A stretch of 64,000 bases of DNA from CAVQEK01 sp964596645. Its GTDB lineage: Bacteria > Bacteroidota > Bacteroidia > Cytophagales > Cyclobacteriaceae. Both the position numbers and the translations under genes were made by a program. Below the pieces are notes generated by a model, which did not search any database, had not been told where the DNA came from, and was given only the letters and a program-made list of their open reading frames with translations. The stretch covers positions 133,672 through 197,671 of the forward strand of contig CAZQVB010000002.1 of assembly GCA_964596645.1 (NCBI GenBank), written 5' to 3'. Below, piece after piece: positions 53,504 through 62,965 of this stretch (position 1 is the first letter of the stretch; the number at the start of each line of letters is the position of its first letter).

Positions 53504-54276
53504 AAAAGATAGAGCCACAACCCAAAAGTCATAGGCGTGGCGGCCGTACCGTCGGGGCCTCTCTCGGCGTCGAACAGTTGGGAGAGCTGGTAGTAGTAGG
53601 AGAGGCCAAAGGCACCATAGCCTACCTTGCCATATACGCCATAGCGCAGTTTGTTCAGCTCGAAATCTTCTTTTTGCTTCGTTTTCTTTACCTGCCCGTA
53701 TTGGTCATATTTTATCTTGGTGTGTATGTCGACCAGATAGCCGCCCTTTACGCCGGCAATCACTTTTACGCTTCTTTTCGGGTCATATTTTCTGGATATC
53801 CATCGCAGCTCCAGCGGCACTTCTATGGCCGTGGTGGCCAGCTTTGATTTGTTGAAAGAGGCCTGTTCAAAAAGCGTGTCGAGTGGCAGCATGGCCAGGT
53901 CGCGGTTGCCGTTGGTGTTGGTGACGTAGCCGAGGGTACGGGGCTCGTCGAAAGCATATTTGTCTGTACCTACGCCCAGGCCGGCGTGAAAAGAAAAAGC
54001 CGATTCGCCGATGGCCCATCCGTGCAGGTAATGCACGTTAAAAACTTTTGACCCCCATACATTCAGTTTCATGTTGTCCGGCGCATCCATCAGCGTGTTG
54101 AACCCCAGCTCGATGACCAGGTCGCCGGGTATATCGGGGCGGCCGGCCTGCTCCTTAATGGCCTTGGCCTGGTTGGCAGCTTTGTTGTTTTTCGGGCTGC
54201 TGTCCTGCGCCTGCGCGGTGGTGAGTGAGCAGATGGCGAAAAGGACGACAGACAATATGGTACGGTATAGATTCAT
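53500..54276 (-). CDS. Outer-membrane beta-barrel protein (PorT-like)
   Basis: A 258-aa protein with a signal peptide (about 1-23, ending TTAQA), a short charged linker and an eight-strand-type barrel with alternating strands (GDLVIELGFNTL, AFSFHAGLGVGTDKYAF, VIAGVKGGYLVDIHTK) ending in an aromatic residue (GLWLYLF). It resembles the Bacteroidota porin/PorT-type small barrels annotated as outer membrane beta-barrel proteins. Function unknown. A TTG-N21-TATCTTTA promoter-like pair lies upstream on the minus strand. Confidence 0.8.
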   Translation of the reverse strand: MNLYRTILSVVLFAICSLTTAQAQDSSPKNNKAANQAKAIKEQAGRPDIPGDLVIELGFNTLMDAPDNMKLNVWGSKVFNVHYLHGWAIGESAFSFHAGLGVGTDKYAFDEPRTLGYVTNTNGNRDLAMLPLDTLFEQASFNKSKLATTAIEVPLELRWISRKYDPKRSVKVIAGVKGGYLVDIHTKIKYDQYGQVKKTKQKEDFELNKLRYGVYGKVGYGAFGLSYYYQLSQLFDAERGPDGTAATPMTFGLWLYLF

Positions 54277-54337
54277 GAGTCGATGTTTTTTGGCGGGTAA
54301 AGATAAATTATTTTGCGGTCGATTGGCAAGAAATTCT

Positions 54338-54367
54338 TTTGCAGGGATGGTTTATTCATTAAATTTG
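54338..54367 (+). promoter_or_regulatory. Bacteroidota-type promoter for tRNA-Arg
   Basis: TTTG (54338-54341), an 18-base spacer and TAAATTTG (54360-54367) match the -33/-7 consensus very well; transcription would begin about 35 bases before the tRNA. Confidence 0.7.
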
Positions 54368-54408
54368 CAGCCGCTTTGGGCGGTGAAATAGCCGCCGGCT
54401 GTGTATAA

Positions 54409-54482
54409 GGACCCGTAGCTTAATTGGATAGAGCACCTGACTACGGATCAGGAGGTTACAGGTTCGACTCCTGTCGGGTTCA
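54409..54482 (+). tRNA. tRNA-Arg (ACG)
   Basis: A 74-base cloverleaf. The acceptor stem GGACCCG pairs with CGGGTTC (one G-T), the anticodon arm is CCTGA-CTACGGA-TCAGG with anticodon ACG, and the T arm ACAGG-TTCGACT-CCTGT is standard. The discriminator is A and CCA is not encoded. The wobble A34 would need deamination to inosine to read CGN codons. Confidence 0.97.
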
Positions 54483-54493
54483 CTTCATATCAG

Positions 54494-54528
54494 GCACTTA
54501 CGAAGTAAAATTTGTAAGTGCTTTTTTT
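54494..54528 (+). terminator. Rho-independent terminator of tRNA-Arg
   Basis: GCACTTAC and GTAAGTGC form a perfect 8-bp stem with a 12-base loop, followed by T7, starting 12 bases after the tRNA. Confidence 0.9.
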
Positions 54529-54559
54529 GTTTCCACACATTAGAAATGACGCTCGTTTT

Positions 54560-56839
54560 TTATTTCAGCAGGTGTACCACCCCCCGTGTTTGCTGCTCGC
54601 TGCCATCTCTGCGCAGCTGATAATAATACACCCCCGAGGGCAGATCATCGCCACTCCAGTCGTTGCCATAATCGTCTGATGCGTACACCTGCCTGCCCTG
54701 CCGGTTCCATACGGTAAGGATCATATCAGCAGAGGTGTTGGTCACTATTTCAAAGTAATCATTATAGCCATCGTTGTTGGGGGTAAAGACATTGGGGATA
54801 AAGAGATGCTCTTTCACGTAGATGTTACCATCGATTTCCGCAGAGCAGCCGTGCATATTTATGGCCCTGAGACGAATGGTGTACTGCCCGGCCTGCCAGT
54901 ACTTGTGGCTGGGGGTGGGACTGTACGAGGAATAGCCATCACCAAAGTGCCACTGCCAATTGATGAGTTGGGTACTGCTGCCCGCCGACAGCCGCACGGG
55001 CTCGTCATGAGCTACACTGTCGCTTTCTATATGCACCGATAAATCGGCCAGGCGGCCAAAAATGACTTCTGTAGAATCGCTGGTATGGCAAATATCATTG
55101 CTCAGGGTGCGCACGTAAACGCCCGATGAGTCTACATACATATAACTGTCTGTATGACCGTTTGACCATAAATATTTATTAATGCCGTCGCAAGGCTCAA
55201 AGCCAACTCGTACCGGCAGATCATCACAAGTTCGTATTACGTCATATGTCAGTGGGCACACCGGTGTTCTTACTTCTCTCATCCACACCGTGTCGGAGGC
55301 CACGCAGCCACTATCCGTGACGGTGAGCCAGTATTTCCCGGTGTTGTGCACCACCATGGTGGTATCCGTGGTGCCGTCGGACCATAGGATACTTCCCTGC
55401 TCACCGGTGCTTAACACTACGGAGTCGGTGTCGCAAAATTTGAGAGAGTCGGGCAGATCGGGCCGTGGGCCGGGGAATATGTGGATGTCCGTATCCACGG
55501 TAAGCGTGGTATCTTTTTTAAAGATTGTAGCGGTCACATGGTAGTCGCCGGGTCGGGCGTATTTTTTATAGATGTGAAAGGCCCTGGTGCTGCTGTATGT
55601 GCCATCGCCAAAGTCCCACCGCAGCGAGTCGAAGTAGTAGCCATAGAACAGCCTGAACTTGACCGAATCGGTATCGCAGGGGTTTTTGTAGTTGATCAGC
55701 GGGTCTTTGGTGCGGAGGTAGCTTTGTACAAAATTGGGCAGGGAGGTGTAGCTTTTATCTTTCAGCGTCAGATTGCGCGGTAAAAATATGCATGCCCCCG
55801 GCGCATCGGTGTTGAGTATGACGTGCAAGTATTTAGAGTGCTCCGTATAGGGTATATCCCAATATCCACTTGTAGTGAAATCAGTAAGGTAGATGTTGCC
55901 ATCCGGGCCCAACTGCATATCATGCAAATTGATCCCAGTAGGGTAGAACATGTCGAACTGGCTGTTGATGATATCCTCGACTTTGTTTAGCTTAAGGTTA
56001 TACTGCGAAATGATGTTTCCTCTCTCATCGCGCCATGCCATATACAGCAGGTTGCCGTTAGGAGAAAACATATAGTTCCGGCTACGAGGCACATCAAGTT
56101 TTCGGTGATTTGAAATGCGTCCCGTTTCGTCATCAAAGTCAAAAAGGTGAAACCCATTTGAGTAAAGCCCCAGGCGGTTGCCGGTAGGGGCTAGCCGGTA
56201 AGGAATCCAATCTCTCCATTCTATACCAGAGCTTTGCAACGCCAGGTCCTGCACTATCGGAGCACCAATCCCGGCCCCTGTAATGGGATAAACATGAAAT
56301 ACGCTACTAGTATCCATTATCACGGTGAGCCAAAAATCACGGTCATTGCCATGATGTACGGCCTCCAAATACGAACCGTTTCCGGTCAATAAAGGTTGAT
56401 AAGCCAAAACCACTTCGCCCAACCCATTATTTTTAGACATATCCACCACGGAATAAAAAATTTTCCTGTTTCCTGCCCAAAAAACATAGTAAAAGTTTTC
56501 TTTGGCAGGAAAGGGAATGATCAAGACCGTGGCAAAATAGCCAATACCGCCACGACCATTTACCATGGGTACGTTATCCTTATTGATGATGGATGTAGAG
56601 TTGGCATAGAACAGCAGATTGCCGTCCGAATCGGACATGGCTGAACTAAACTGATAAAGGCCCGGATAGGCTTCCTGTGTAACTACCGGAGGGTACTCAT
56701 CAAAGCTAAGCCGGTTGCCATAGGTGAAAAACCAGTTGTTGGTGGGCCCCTGTGCAGTTGCTTGTTGATAACATCCCAGGCAATACAAACCACCCAACAC
56801 CAGTATGCGCGAAACCAAACTCCATCGTTGATTCAACAT
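54560..56839 (-). CDS. Secreted PKD-domain protein with T9SS type B (gliding-associated) C-terminus
   Basis: About 759 residues from the ATG at 56839, which places the signal peptide (MLNQRWSLVSRILVLGG ... QQATA) at the start; an ATG at 56869 adds ten residues. The N-terminal 400 residues have beta-propeller-like repeats (FSPNGNLLYMAWRD, LGPDGNIYLTDF). A PKD domain with RWDFGDGTYSS and another with WQWHFGDGYSSYSP follow. The end is a textbook type B sorting domain: FIPNVFTPNNDGYNDYFEI ... VWNRQGRQVY ... LPSGVYYYQLRRDG. It is last in an operon behind the RHS-like and barrel genes, and should be carried to the surface by T9SS. Confidence 0.92.
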   Translation of the reverse strand: MLNQRWSLVSRILVLGGLYCLGCYQQATAQGPTNNWFFTYGNRLSFDEYPPVVTQEAYPGLYQFSSAMSDSDGNLLFYANSTSIINKDNVPMVNGRGGIGYFATVLIIPFPAKENFYYVFWAGNRKIFYSVVDMSKNNGLGEVVLAYQPLLTGNGSYLEAVHHGNDRDFWLTVIMDTSSVFHVYPITGAGIGAPIVQDLALQSSGIEWRDWIPYRLAPTGNRLGLYSNGFHLFDFDDETGRISNHRKLDVPRSRNYMFSPNGNLLYMAWRDERGNIISQYNLKLNKVEDIINSQFDMFYPTGINLHDMQLGPDGNIYLTDFTTSGYWDIPYTEHSKYLHVILNTDAPGACIFLPRNLTLKDKSYTSLPNFVQSYLRTKDPLINYKNPCDTDSVKFRLFYGYYFDSLRWDFGDGTYSSTRAFHIYKKYARPGDYHVTATIFKKDTTLTVDTDIHIFPGPRPDLPDSLKFCDTDSVVLSTGEQGSILWSDGTTDTTMVVHNTGKYWLTVTDSGCVASDTVWMREVRTPVCPLTYDVIRTCDDLPVRVGFEPCDGINKYLWSNGHTDSYMYVDSSGVYVRTLSNDICHTSDSTEVIFGRLADLSVHIESDSVAHDEPVRLSAGSSTQLINWQWHFGDGYSSYSPTPSHKYWQAGQYTIRLRAINMHGCSAEIDGNIYVKEHLFIPNVFTPNNDGYNDYFEIVTNTSADMILTVWNRQGRQVYASDDYGNDWSGDDLPSGVYYYQLRRDGSEQQTRGVVHLLK

Positions 56840-56874
56840 CGTTACCTCACTATCTTTTCCGTTCTTCATCTCTT

Positions 56875-58056
56875 CTAGTATGCCTGCCTCCGTACGCCCA
56901 GCCTCATGCCCAATGGGGAACCCACTCTGTTTTCCTGAAACAGTTGTGCCACATCATAGAGCACCAAAAACTGGCCATGCCAGCTTTTCCTGATGCGGAA
57001 TACCTTACCGGCACCGACGTTGAACCCGTGGTACACCTGGCGGTAGCGGCCATCCGTGCTCACCGGTGCCATCTCTTGTCGTGCCTGCTCATATTCCATC
57101 ACTGCCAGTAAGCCATTGGCACTTTGGTATTCGCCAAACACGCGAAAGGTCACACGGTCATTGGCGAGGGCGTGAATGCGATAGGGCTTTTGGCTAATGA
57201 CATTGATGCGGTACATCAACGACAAGCCCGTATTGAAACGGTGATTGAGCCGGTAGGCGATGAAGGGGGCGATATCCACAGAAAAATATTCGGCGCTAGT
57301 ATAGGCCAGGTTGGCGCCCCAAATGAGGCGCTCACCCAGGGTTTTGTCGTGCAGCGGATTGGGTGGGTCTTTCAGCAGCTCTGCCACGCTGTGCACGCTG
57401 GCGTATTTCCGTTTTAGTCCGGCCAGCTTCTGTTCTATTTCGGCAAAGGTTTCCTCCTCATTGGGAAAGCTGATCATGTTCAGCGCCCGGGTAGAGCGCT
57501 CGATCACGGGCTGTTTTGCCTCCTCCGGATTGGAAAGGGTTTCCCAGGCCGTGGGAGAAGATTCCCCCAGCTTCATCAGCTCTGCCCGCTCGCCGGGCAA
57601 AACCCTGTTGGTCAGTTCCGGGTGCTGCATCACATAGGCCGCGCCCCTTTTGCCGAGCTTGTGGATGAGGCTGTCCGGGTTCAGGCACACGAGTTTACGA
57701 AGGCTGTCTGCCTGCAATCGATGCTCCGCGATTTTACCTTTCAGTGTATTCAGTTTTTCAAGGTCTTCCTGTTGTTTTTGATCCAGGTGGGGCAAGGACA
57801 TCCACTGATCCAAGCCGGGAGCTAAAAGGGAATCTGCAACAAGGTGCTGGATTTTTTTCCTGAGTTGCGCGCTGTCGCGCAAATACGTTTTGTGGTCGTG
57901 CTTCACCTGCCGTTGCAGTTTTTTTACTTGTTTGAATATATCCTGTGCCTCCTCCAGATTTACAGGTGCGTAGTGCGCTATAGCCGGCACAGACACTCCC
58001 TGACCTACAGCAGGACAGGAAAGCAACAGCATGCCGATGAGCCAGTAGCCTCGCAT
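56875..58056 (-). CDS. Hypothetical coiled-coil plus beta-barrel outer-membrane protein
   Basis: A 393-aa protein with a signal peptide (about 1-18, ending AVGQG). Residues about 35-125 are strongly helical and charged, with heptad-like Leu/Lys spacing (IFKQVKKLQRQVKHDHK), consistent with a coiled coil in the periplasm. From about 235 the sequence alternates as a barrel (GERLIWGANLAYTSAEYFSV, FNTGLSLMYRINV, FNVGAGKVFRI). I do not recognise a family; it has a layout faintly like PorP/SprF but lacks the NPALAG motif. It starts 3 bases after the RHS-like stop and ends 5 bases before the type B protein frame, so one operon. Confidence 0.75.
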   Translation of the reverse strand: MRGYWLIGMLLLSCPAVGQGVSVPAIAHYAPVNLEEAQDIFKQVKKLQRQVKHDHKTYLRDSAQLRKKIQHLVADSLLAPGLDQWMSLPHLDQKQQEDLEKLNTLKGKIAEHRLQADSLRKLVCLNPDSLIHKLGKRGAAYVMQHPELTNRVLPGERAELMKLGESSPTAWETLSNPEEAKQPVIERSTRALNMISFPNEEETFAEIEQKLAGLKRKYASVHSVAELLKDPPNPLHDKTLGERLIWGANLAYTSAEYFSVDIAPFIAYRLNHRFNTGLSLMYRINVISQKPYRIHALANDRVTFRVFGEYQSANGLLAVMEYEQARQEMAPVSTDGRYRQVYHGFNVGAGKVFRIRKSWHGQFLVLYDVAQLFQENRVGSPLGMRLGVRRQAY

Positions 58057-58059
58057 CGC

Positions 58060-61000
58060 CTATTTCACTTTATATTGATAGGTGTAGCGCTTCAGGATGT
58101 CGCCGTTGTGGTCTTTGAGCACTTTCAGGCGGCCGAAAGCGTCGTATTCGTAGGTGGTTTTCAGGTTTTCCGGGCCTGTCTCCGACGTGATGCCAAAGAG
58201 CGGGTCGTAGGTGTAGGTGGTGATAAGTGCGTTGGGCAGTGTGCTGCGTAAGCTGCTGATTTGCTGTGAACTTAAAGTAAGACCATCCACTGAGCCCAAC
58301 GTTACCGAACCTCCTAGCGCTGTAGATATTTGTGAATAATCCGCATTCTCGATTTTGGCTATCGGAAGAGTGTGGTTGTATCCCCAGATATAGGAAACAT
58401 AGGAATCGGTGGAAACAATAGCTCCACCAGCACTACGCTCAACTACTCTTACCACTTCAACGGGATTGCCAGATGCATCATAGTCATACGACCAATCAAA
58501 GCTCTCATTTATGCCGTTAGAATACTCCTTCAAATTCTTTAAAGTTGGTATTTCGTTTTTAGAGACATAAAAACTCTCAATCTTTGAGGTGACTGTTCCA
58601 TTGACTTTAATAATTTTTCTCAGAACTTTTTCATAAATATGTTTAGACTTGAGTAAGGTGCTTCCGAATTCGTTGTTACTGAAATCAAAAGGATATTCAA
58701 AATATATATCAACATTCTTACCAGTACTTTCTTTAACACCGAGAAAGGTGATCTGACAATGATTCGGACTTGAATTTCGATATTCTGTACGGTTTTCAAC
58801 CGTGCCTATGTTATCAGTGTTGTAAGTTATTTCTGTTTTGAAGGATAGCTTTTTAGCCACATCGGTCAAAATATTATACTTGGCTACCCTAAATATGTAA
58901 GCCGGAGGGTGACTTAAAATATCACTTCTTAAAGGATAATGATGACCAATTTTATAACCATATACATTCAGTGGTCGACTTTTATTTTCTGGAAAGTAAT
59001 TTTTATAGGAATACGTGATTGTCTTCCTTTTAAATCCTAATTCGTCAATAAACGTCTCCTGAAGTAAATGACCTCTTTGCCAATCATAATTTGCATTTTC
59101 CGGAAATGGGAAAGTGTTAGGTTGTGCAGGGTTTTGGGTTAGGTCGTACATGTCTGCATTTAAAAAACTCGCATTCTCTGAAATAAACATATCTACCACT
59201 GGAGTAACTTTATAAAATCCGTCACAGAAAGACTCTAAATCCGGATTACACTTACCTTCCGTATAGTCAATATTTGAAAGATCATTTTCGCGATTCCATG
59301 AAGCTGGGAGACTATATTCAGAAATAATTTTCCCGTTTCCTACGGTTTCCTCTTCTACTCTTTCATAGCCAACATAACTGCTATTTGTCATCCCTACAGT
59401 GGCCTGCGGAAGGCTGTATCTTGAGGTTAAAATTTTGAAAGCCAATTCAGTATCACCTCTTGCTTCGATGGGTAAAAAGGTAAGATTTGTATTTCTAGTG
59501 GCAAAAATTGGGATAGAGATTATAGAACCGCTGCTTAAACCATTAGATTTCTTATAACTGTATTTGTAAGTAATATTATTCTCACTTATCGGATTCGTAC
59601 TTTTTATTATTTCTGAAACTCGAACGCCACCTCCGATGAATTGCTCATTTTCATCAATGAATTGATGAGGTTCATATTGAAAATTGGTGTAACCTTGAGT
59701 AGGATAAATAATTTTGGTTAAAATACCGATGTCCATAGTTGTTGCATTTGGAAGTCTATTTGCACCAGGCAAATAATACTCAGGACCTGTAAAATTAGTC
59801 TTTTTGTATACTCTGAAACGTCTCGAATCAGGGATAGAATAATTATTAGGATACACAAACAAAGCTGGGATTAAAGTTTTATTGCCTACAGCAGCATTGT
59901 AGTAGCCCCATAAATCTCTTTGGAATGAGACTCTGTTTGGAAGTATATGAGCTGTGTTTCCGGTAAAATCAGAATATTTATATTCGAATAAATAAGTAAG
60001 CGGGTTTGATGTATCTACTGGTCCTGATTCATTCATAGATCGTAATCGTAGCCGTTTAAAATACTTTTCTTCCTGTGAAATAGTTGGATTAAGTCGATGC
60101 TTATCTACCGAGTTGCCTACAAGGCCAATTGGTTCCAAAGGGCTTAAAAAGTAGTCATAATTAAAATTATATTTTTTAACTCTACGAAATAATCCAATTT
60201 TGTTATATATTAATATTTCATCAATAGCATACGAGGGCTTGCTTAAGACATTAATAAGTGATCCCACGGTTATCGTTCTTTCGTGATATGCCAAATCCTC
60301 TCGCTGATGTGTGGCATTGAAATCAATTTGAATTTCCTCATTTTCAATGCGAGAAAGTCTTTTTCCCTCCACCCATGTGTCATTTCTTATAAAGGTATTG
60401 TGATAACCATATGAATTAATGTCATTTGGATCATAAGAGGCTGCGCCTGGAATTGGTTTAATAAAACATAATCCCGTTTGTTGGGGGCCTCTATTTGATA
60501 TTGTATATTCTTCATCTTCATAAATTAAGTTTAAAAATTGACCTGTTGGTGTTTCAATGCGTGAGAGAAACCAACTGCTGATAAATGTTTTACTGCCAGT
60601 AGGGGGTTCATAGCTTTTTATTTCATGTGTTAGTCCGCTAGCCATATCGATGCCATAATCAATGGGTGTAATATTTGCAGTTGTGAATATGGTACTTTGT
60701 TCAATTTTACTGAAAATGTAAGTAACGCCCATTTCGTCTGTCACTCGAAACTCAATGATATGAGGATTAGCAGTGTATTCAATTTTTAGATCTTGATAAG
60801 GTATTAGTCTAATTTGGGGTGTTCCATTATCGACATCGATTACGAATTTTCCGGTTCTTCCAGCAAAGTTGAAATAGAAAATGTCCGGTTCTTTGTCGAT
60901 CATCGGCATTAAATAAATATGCTTACGATCAGGAAAAGACGATACTCCGTAAAATTTTTTTATAAACTTAAGAGAGGAATTATTCTGGCCATATATGCCA

Positions 61001-61563
61001 TTGTATCTATTTACGTCAATGTCATAGCTTGTCAACCCATCAAAATTGGTATTAGAAGGAATAGCGAATGCAGACAGCCGACCCTGCAACTTATTGAAAG
61101 AACCGGCAATTATTGGAAGACTTGTTCCTTGTGGATAGGCCTCTAACACATGAATATATTTATCATCCGGAATATCCTTGACGGCTCTTGTAATCAATCC
61201 ACCAGCTACTAATGTCCAACCAAGTCCAACGTTGGATGCCACATCTTCAATTTTTACACCTCCAGCATGATAGTGTAGTGCTATAGGCAAAGAAAAATCT
61301 TTTAATGATACCTCGTATAGAGGAATGGAAATTATAGGAATTCCTGTATATTTTCCAACAGGATTAGTAATGTATTTGGTGAACGCTGAAGCTGTAGGTG
61401 TTGTCATTAAAACCTCTGAATATTGTTCTTTTAAATTAAAATGACTAGCAGCTTGGCCCATCAAATTTATGGATGGAGCACAAGATAGTATTAAATTAAA
61501 AGTAAGATTGATGTGTATGATCAACTTCATATGTGATTGTTGATATTTAAAGAGCTTTTTCAT
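58060..61563 (-). CDS. RHS/YD-repeat-like surface protein
   Basis: A 1167-aa protein with an N-terminal signal region (about 12-37), then the opening typical of Bacteroidota RHS proteins: TGIPIISIPLYEVSLKDFSLPIALHYHAGG followed by VASNVGLGWTLVAGGLITR. A long beta-rich middle leads to two YD-type repeats at the end (ITTYTYDPLFGITSETGPENLKT and YEYDAFGRLKVLKDHNGDILKRYTYQ). There is no RHS core or C-terminal toxin; it stops right after the YD repeat. Most of the gene is AT-rich, but the last ~200 bases return to the genome's usual composition. It leads the operon with the barrel and type B proteins. Confidence 0.85.
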   Translation of the reverse strand: MKKLFKYQQSHMKLIIHINLTFNLILSCAPSINLMGQAASHFNLKEQYSEVLMTTPTASAFTKYITNPVGKYTGIPIISIPLYEVSLKDFSLPIALHYHAGGVKIEDVASNVGLGWTLVAGGLITRAVKDIPDDKYIHVLEAYPQGTSLPIIAGSFNKLQGRLSAFAIPSNTNFDGLTSYDIDVNRYNGIYGQNNSSLKFIKKFYGVSSFPDRKHIYLMPMIDKEPDIFYFNFAGRTGKFVIDVDNGTPQIRLIPYQDLKIEYTANPHIIEFRVTDEMGVTYIFSKIEQSTIFTTANITPIDYGIDMASGLTHEIKSYEPPTGSKTFISSWFLSRIETPTGQFLNLIYEDEEYTISNRGPQQTGLCFIKPIPGAASYDPNDINSYGYHNTFIRNDTWVEGKRLSRIENEEIQIDFNATHQREDLAYHERTITVGSLINVLSKPSYAIDEILIYNKIGLFRRVKKYNFNYDYFLSPLEPIGLVGNSVDKHRLNPTISQEEKYFKRLRLRSMNESGPVDTSNPLTYLFEYKYSDFTGNTAHILPNRVSFQRDLWGYYNAAVGNKTLIPALFVYPNNYSIPDSRRFRVYKKTNFTGPEYYLPGANRLPNATTMDIGILTKIIYPTQGYTNFQYEPHQFIDENEQFIGGGVRVSEIIKSTNPISENNITYKYSYKKSNGLSSGSIISIPIFATRNTNLTFLPIEARGDTELAFKILTSRYSLPQATVGMTNSSYVGYERVEEETVGNGKIISEYSLPASWNRENDLSNIDYTEGKCNPDLESFCDGFYKVTPVVDMFISENASFLNADMYDLTQNPAQPNTFPFPENANYDWQRGHLLQETFIDELGFKRKTITYSYKNYFPENKSRPLNVYGYKIGHHYPLRSDILSHPPAYIFRVAKYNILTDVAKKLSFKTEITYNTDNIGTVENRTEYRNSSPNHCQITFLGVKESTGKNVDIYFEYPFDFSNNEFGSTLLKSKHIYEKVLRKIIKVNGTVTSKIESFYVSKNEIPTLKNLKEYSNGINESFDWSYDYDASGNPVEVVRVVERSAGGAIVSTDSYVSYIWGYNHTLPIAKIENADYSQISTALGGSVTLGSVDGLTLSSQQISSLRSTLPNALITTYTYDPLFGITSETGPENLKTTYEYDAFGRLKVLKDHNGDILKRYTYQYKVK

Positions 61564-62218
61564 ATTAATCTTATTTAACCTGTCACAAACGTATAAGTGT
61601 TTACAATTTCGCAGTATGGTAATTATTAGGCAATCCGTCTCAACTTGACCCAGTTCTAAGGTTGTCGATATTTATATTGATCTCTTTGGCACAGTTATAT
61701 AAACTTATGCAAAAAATAGGAATATACGGTACAATCTTTTTATATTAAAGGTTTTCTGTTACAGCGAGCTTCCAATATCTATTCAGATCCTGGATAGGCA
61801 TATTCATATTACCGGTATAACTTTATTGGCGATGAGATCATTTTTGCTCTTAAAGACTCCCCTTATAAGTTGCCAACTGCTTTTTAATCCACCCAGAAGG
61901 AAATCATTGAAGCACTCTACAAACTGCTTTCGAGAAGAATTAAATCCCACTGTAGTAATAACTTTCATATTTTACGCGCATACATTGTTTGCGTACAAGC
62001 TAGGTTGCCGCACAAGTGAAAGACACTTGCACGAGTAGGAATCTCCGCGCAGCTCGCAGACAAAGAACTGCTCAACCAACTTAAAGCAATGGATAAACCT
62101 TTCCTGGTAAACAAGTATATGATAAAAACCTTCATGGTTGCCTTTCTTACCAAACAACAAATTAAAAAATAGCGCACTAAAACCCTATTGCAATGGTGGC
62201 TGGGCTTACTTATAACAT
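61564..62218. other. AT-rich spacer between the RHS-like gene and the lipoprotein gene
   Basis: About 650 bases with no intact gene. The right part contains a likely regulator-gene remnant (62020-62172, plus strand). On the minus strand, 61800-61970 stays open over about 50 codons but I see no family similarity. The stretch between 61564 and 61800 must contain the promoter of the RHS-like operon. Confidence 0.5.
62020..62172 (+). pseudogene. Possible remnant of a phage-repressor-like (XRE) regulator C-terminus
   Basis: The frame between a stop at 62017 and a stop at 62170 reads ISAQLADKELLNQLKAMDKP, then IKTFMVAFLTKQQIKK. The DKELL ... VKTFIDAFLTKxxI pattern is like the C-terminal tail of Bacteroidota XRE-family repressors. 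No helix-turn-helix is visible upstream, so if the reading is right this is only a 3' fragment left behind in the AT-rich spacer. Confidence 0.35.
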
Positions 62219-62965
62219 CTATCTTCTCAATGCCTGTATCTTCATAATATCCTCACTATTTACAAGTTCGAGGTAACACTCCTTCTCTACAAAATAGATT
62301 CGGCCCTCCTGCTCGTTTAAAAAACTTACTTTAGTTGGCTCTGTCTTACATGCTGAACACAGTTTGAATGGGATGGCCGAACCTGTAAACGTAACTGTAT
62401 AAAAATCCATCTCTTTCCTTATGTTAAATTCTACGTCTTCGTGCGAAACAGTACCATTACCATATTGGGTCTCGAGATAAACAGTTGGCATGCGTATGTA
62501 CTCAATACCATTATAACTTCGCCTAAACTCTTCACTTTCCAAGACATGAAAGAATAACAGACTATCATGACCGTTTGATACTTGTATAGTAGCATCACCA
62601 GGGAATGGCAATACCTTACTCTGAGAGGCGTCAAAATCTTTGTTTCCACTCCTGATTTGCATATTTTCATAATATTCTATATGGGATAACTTGCCATCTT
62701 TATCAAAATACTGAAACTCATATATATGAGGATAAGTCTGACCATTTTGCTTTAACTTGCCAGAATACTCTACCCACATATAAACTGGCAAATCCTCAAA
62801 GCCAAGATTAATTAAAGTTGCGTGTTTTGAGACATTGACGGGTCTTTTAAGTGTATCCTTCATTGCTGTTACTACTTCAACTGAAGATTTTACAGAACTA
62901 TTACAGAAAAACACAGTAAAGCTTAAGATCAGTAAAAGCGGGATCATTATAATTTCAGTCTTCAT
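62219..62965 (-). CDS. Putative lipoprotein, immunity candidate for the RHS tip
   Basis: A 248-aa protein. The N-terminal hydrophobic segment ends in FTVFFCNSS, a possible though non-canonical lipobox (Cys21), suggesting membrane anchoring on the periplasmic side. The mature part is beta-rich, with a C-S-A-C pair near residue 206. I recognise no family. Its ATG overlaps the stop of the RHS tip gene by 4 bases (ATGA), and its AT-rich composition matches the tip. Genes in this position after an RHS toxin tip usually encode immunity; that function is inferred, not seen. Confidence 0.7.
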   Translation of the reverse strand: MKTEIIMIPLLLILSFTVFFCNSSVKSSVEVVTAMKDTLKRPVNVSKHATLINLGFEDLPVYMWVEYSGKLKQNGQTYPHIYEFQYFDKDGKLSHIEYYENMQIRSGNKDFDASQSKVLPFPGDATIQVSNGHDSLLFFHVLESEEFRRSYNGIEYIRMPTVYLETQYGNGTVSHEDVEFNIRKEMDFYTVTFTGSAIPFKLCSACKTEPTKVSFLNEQEGRIYFVEKECYLELVNSEDIMKIQALRR

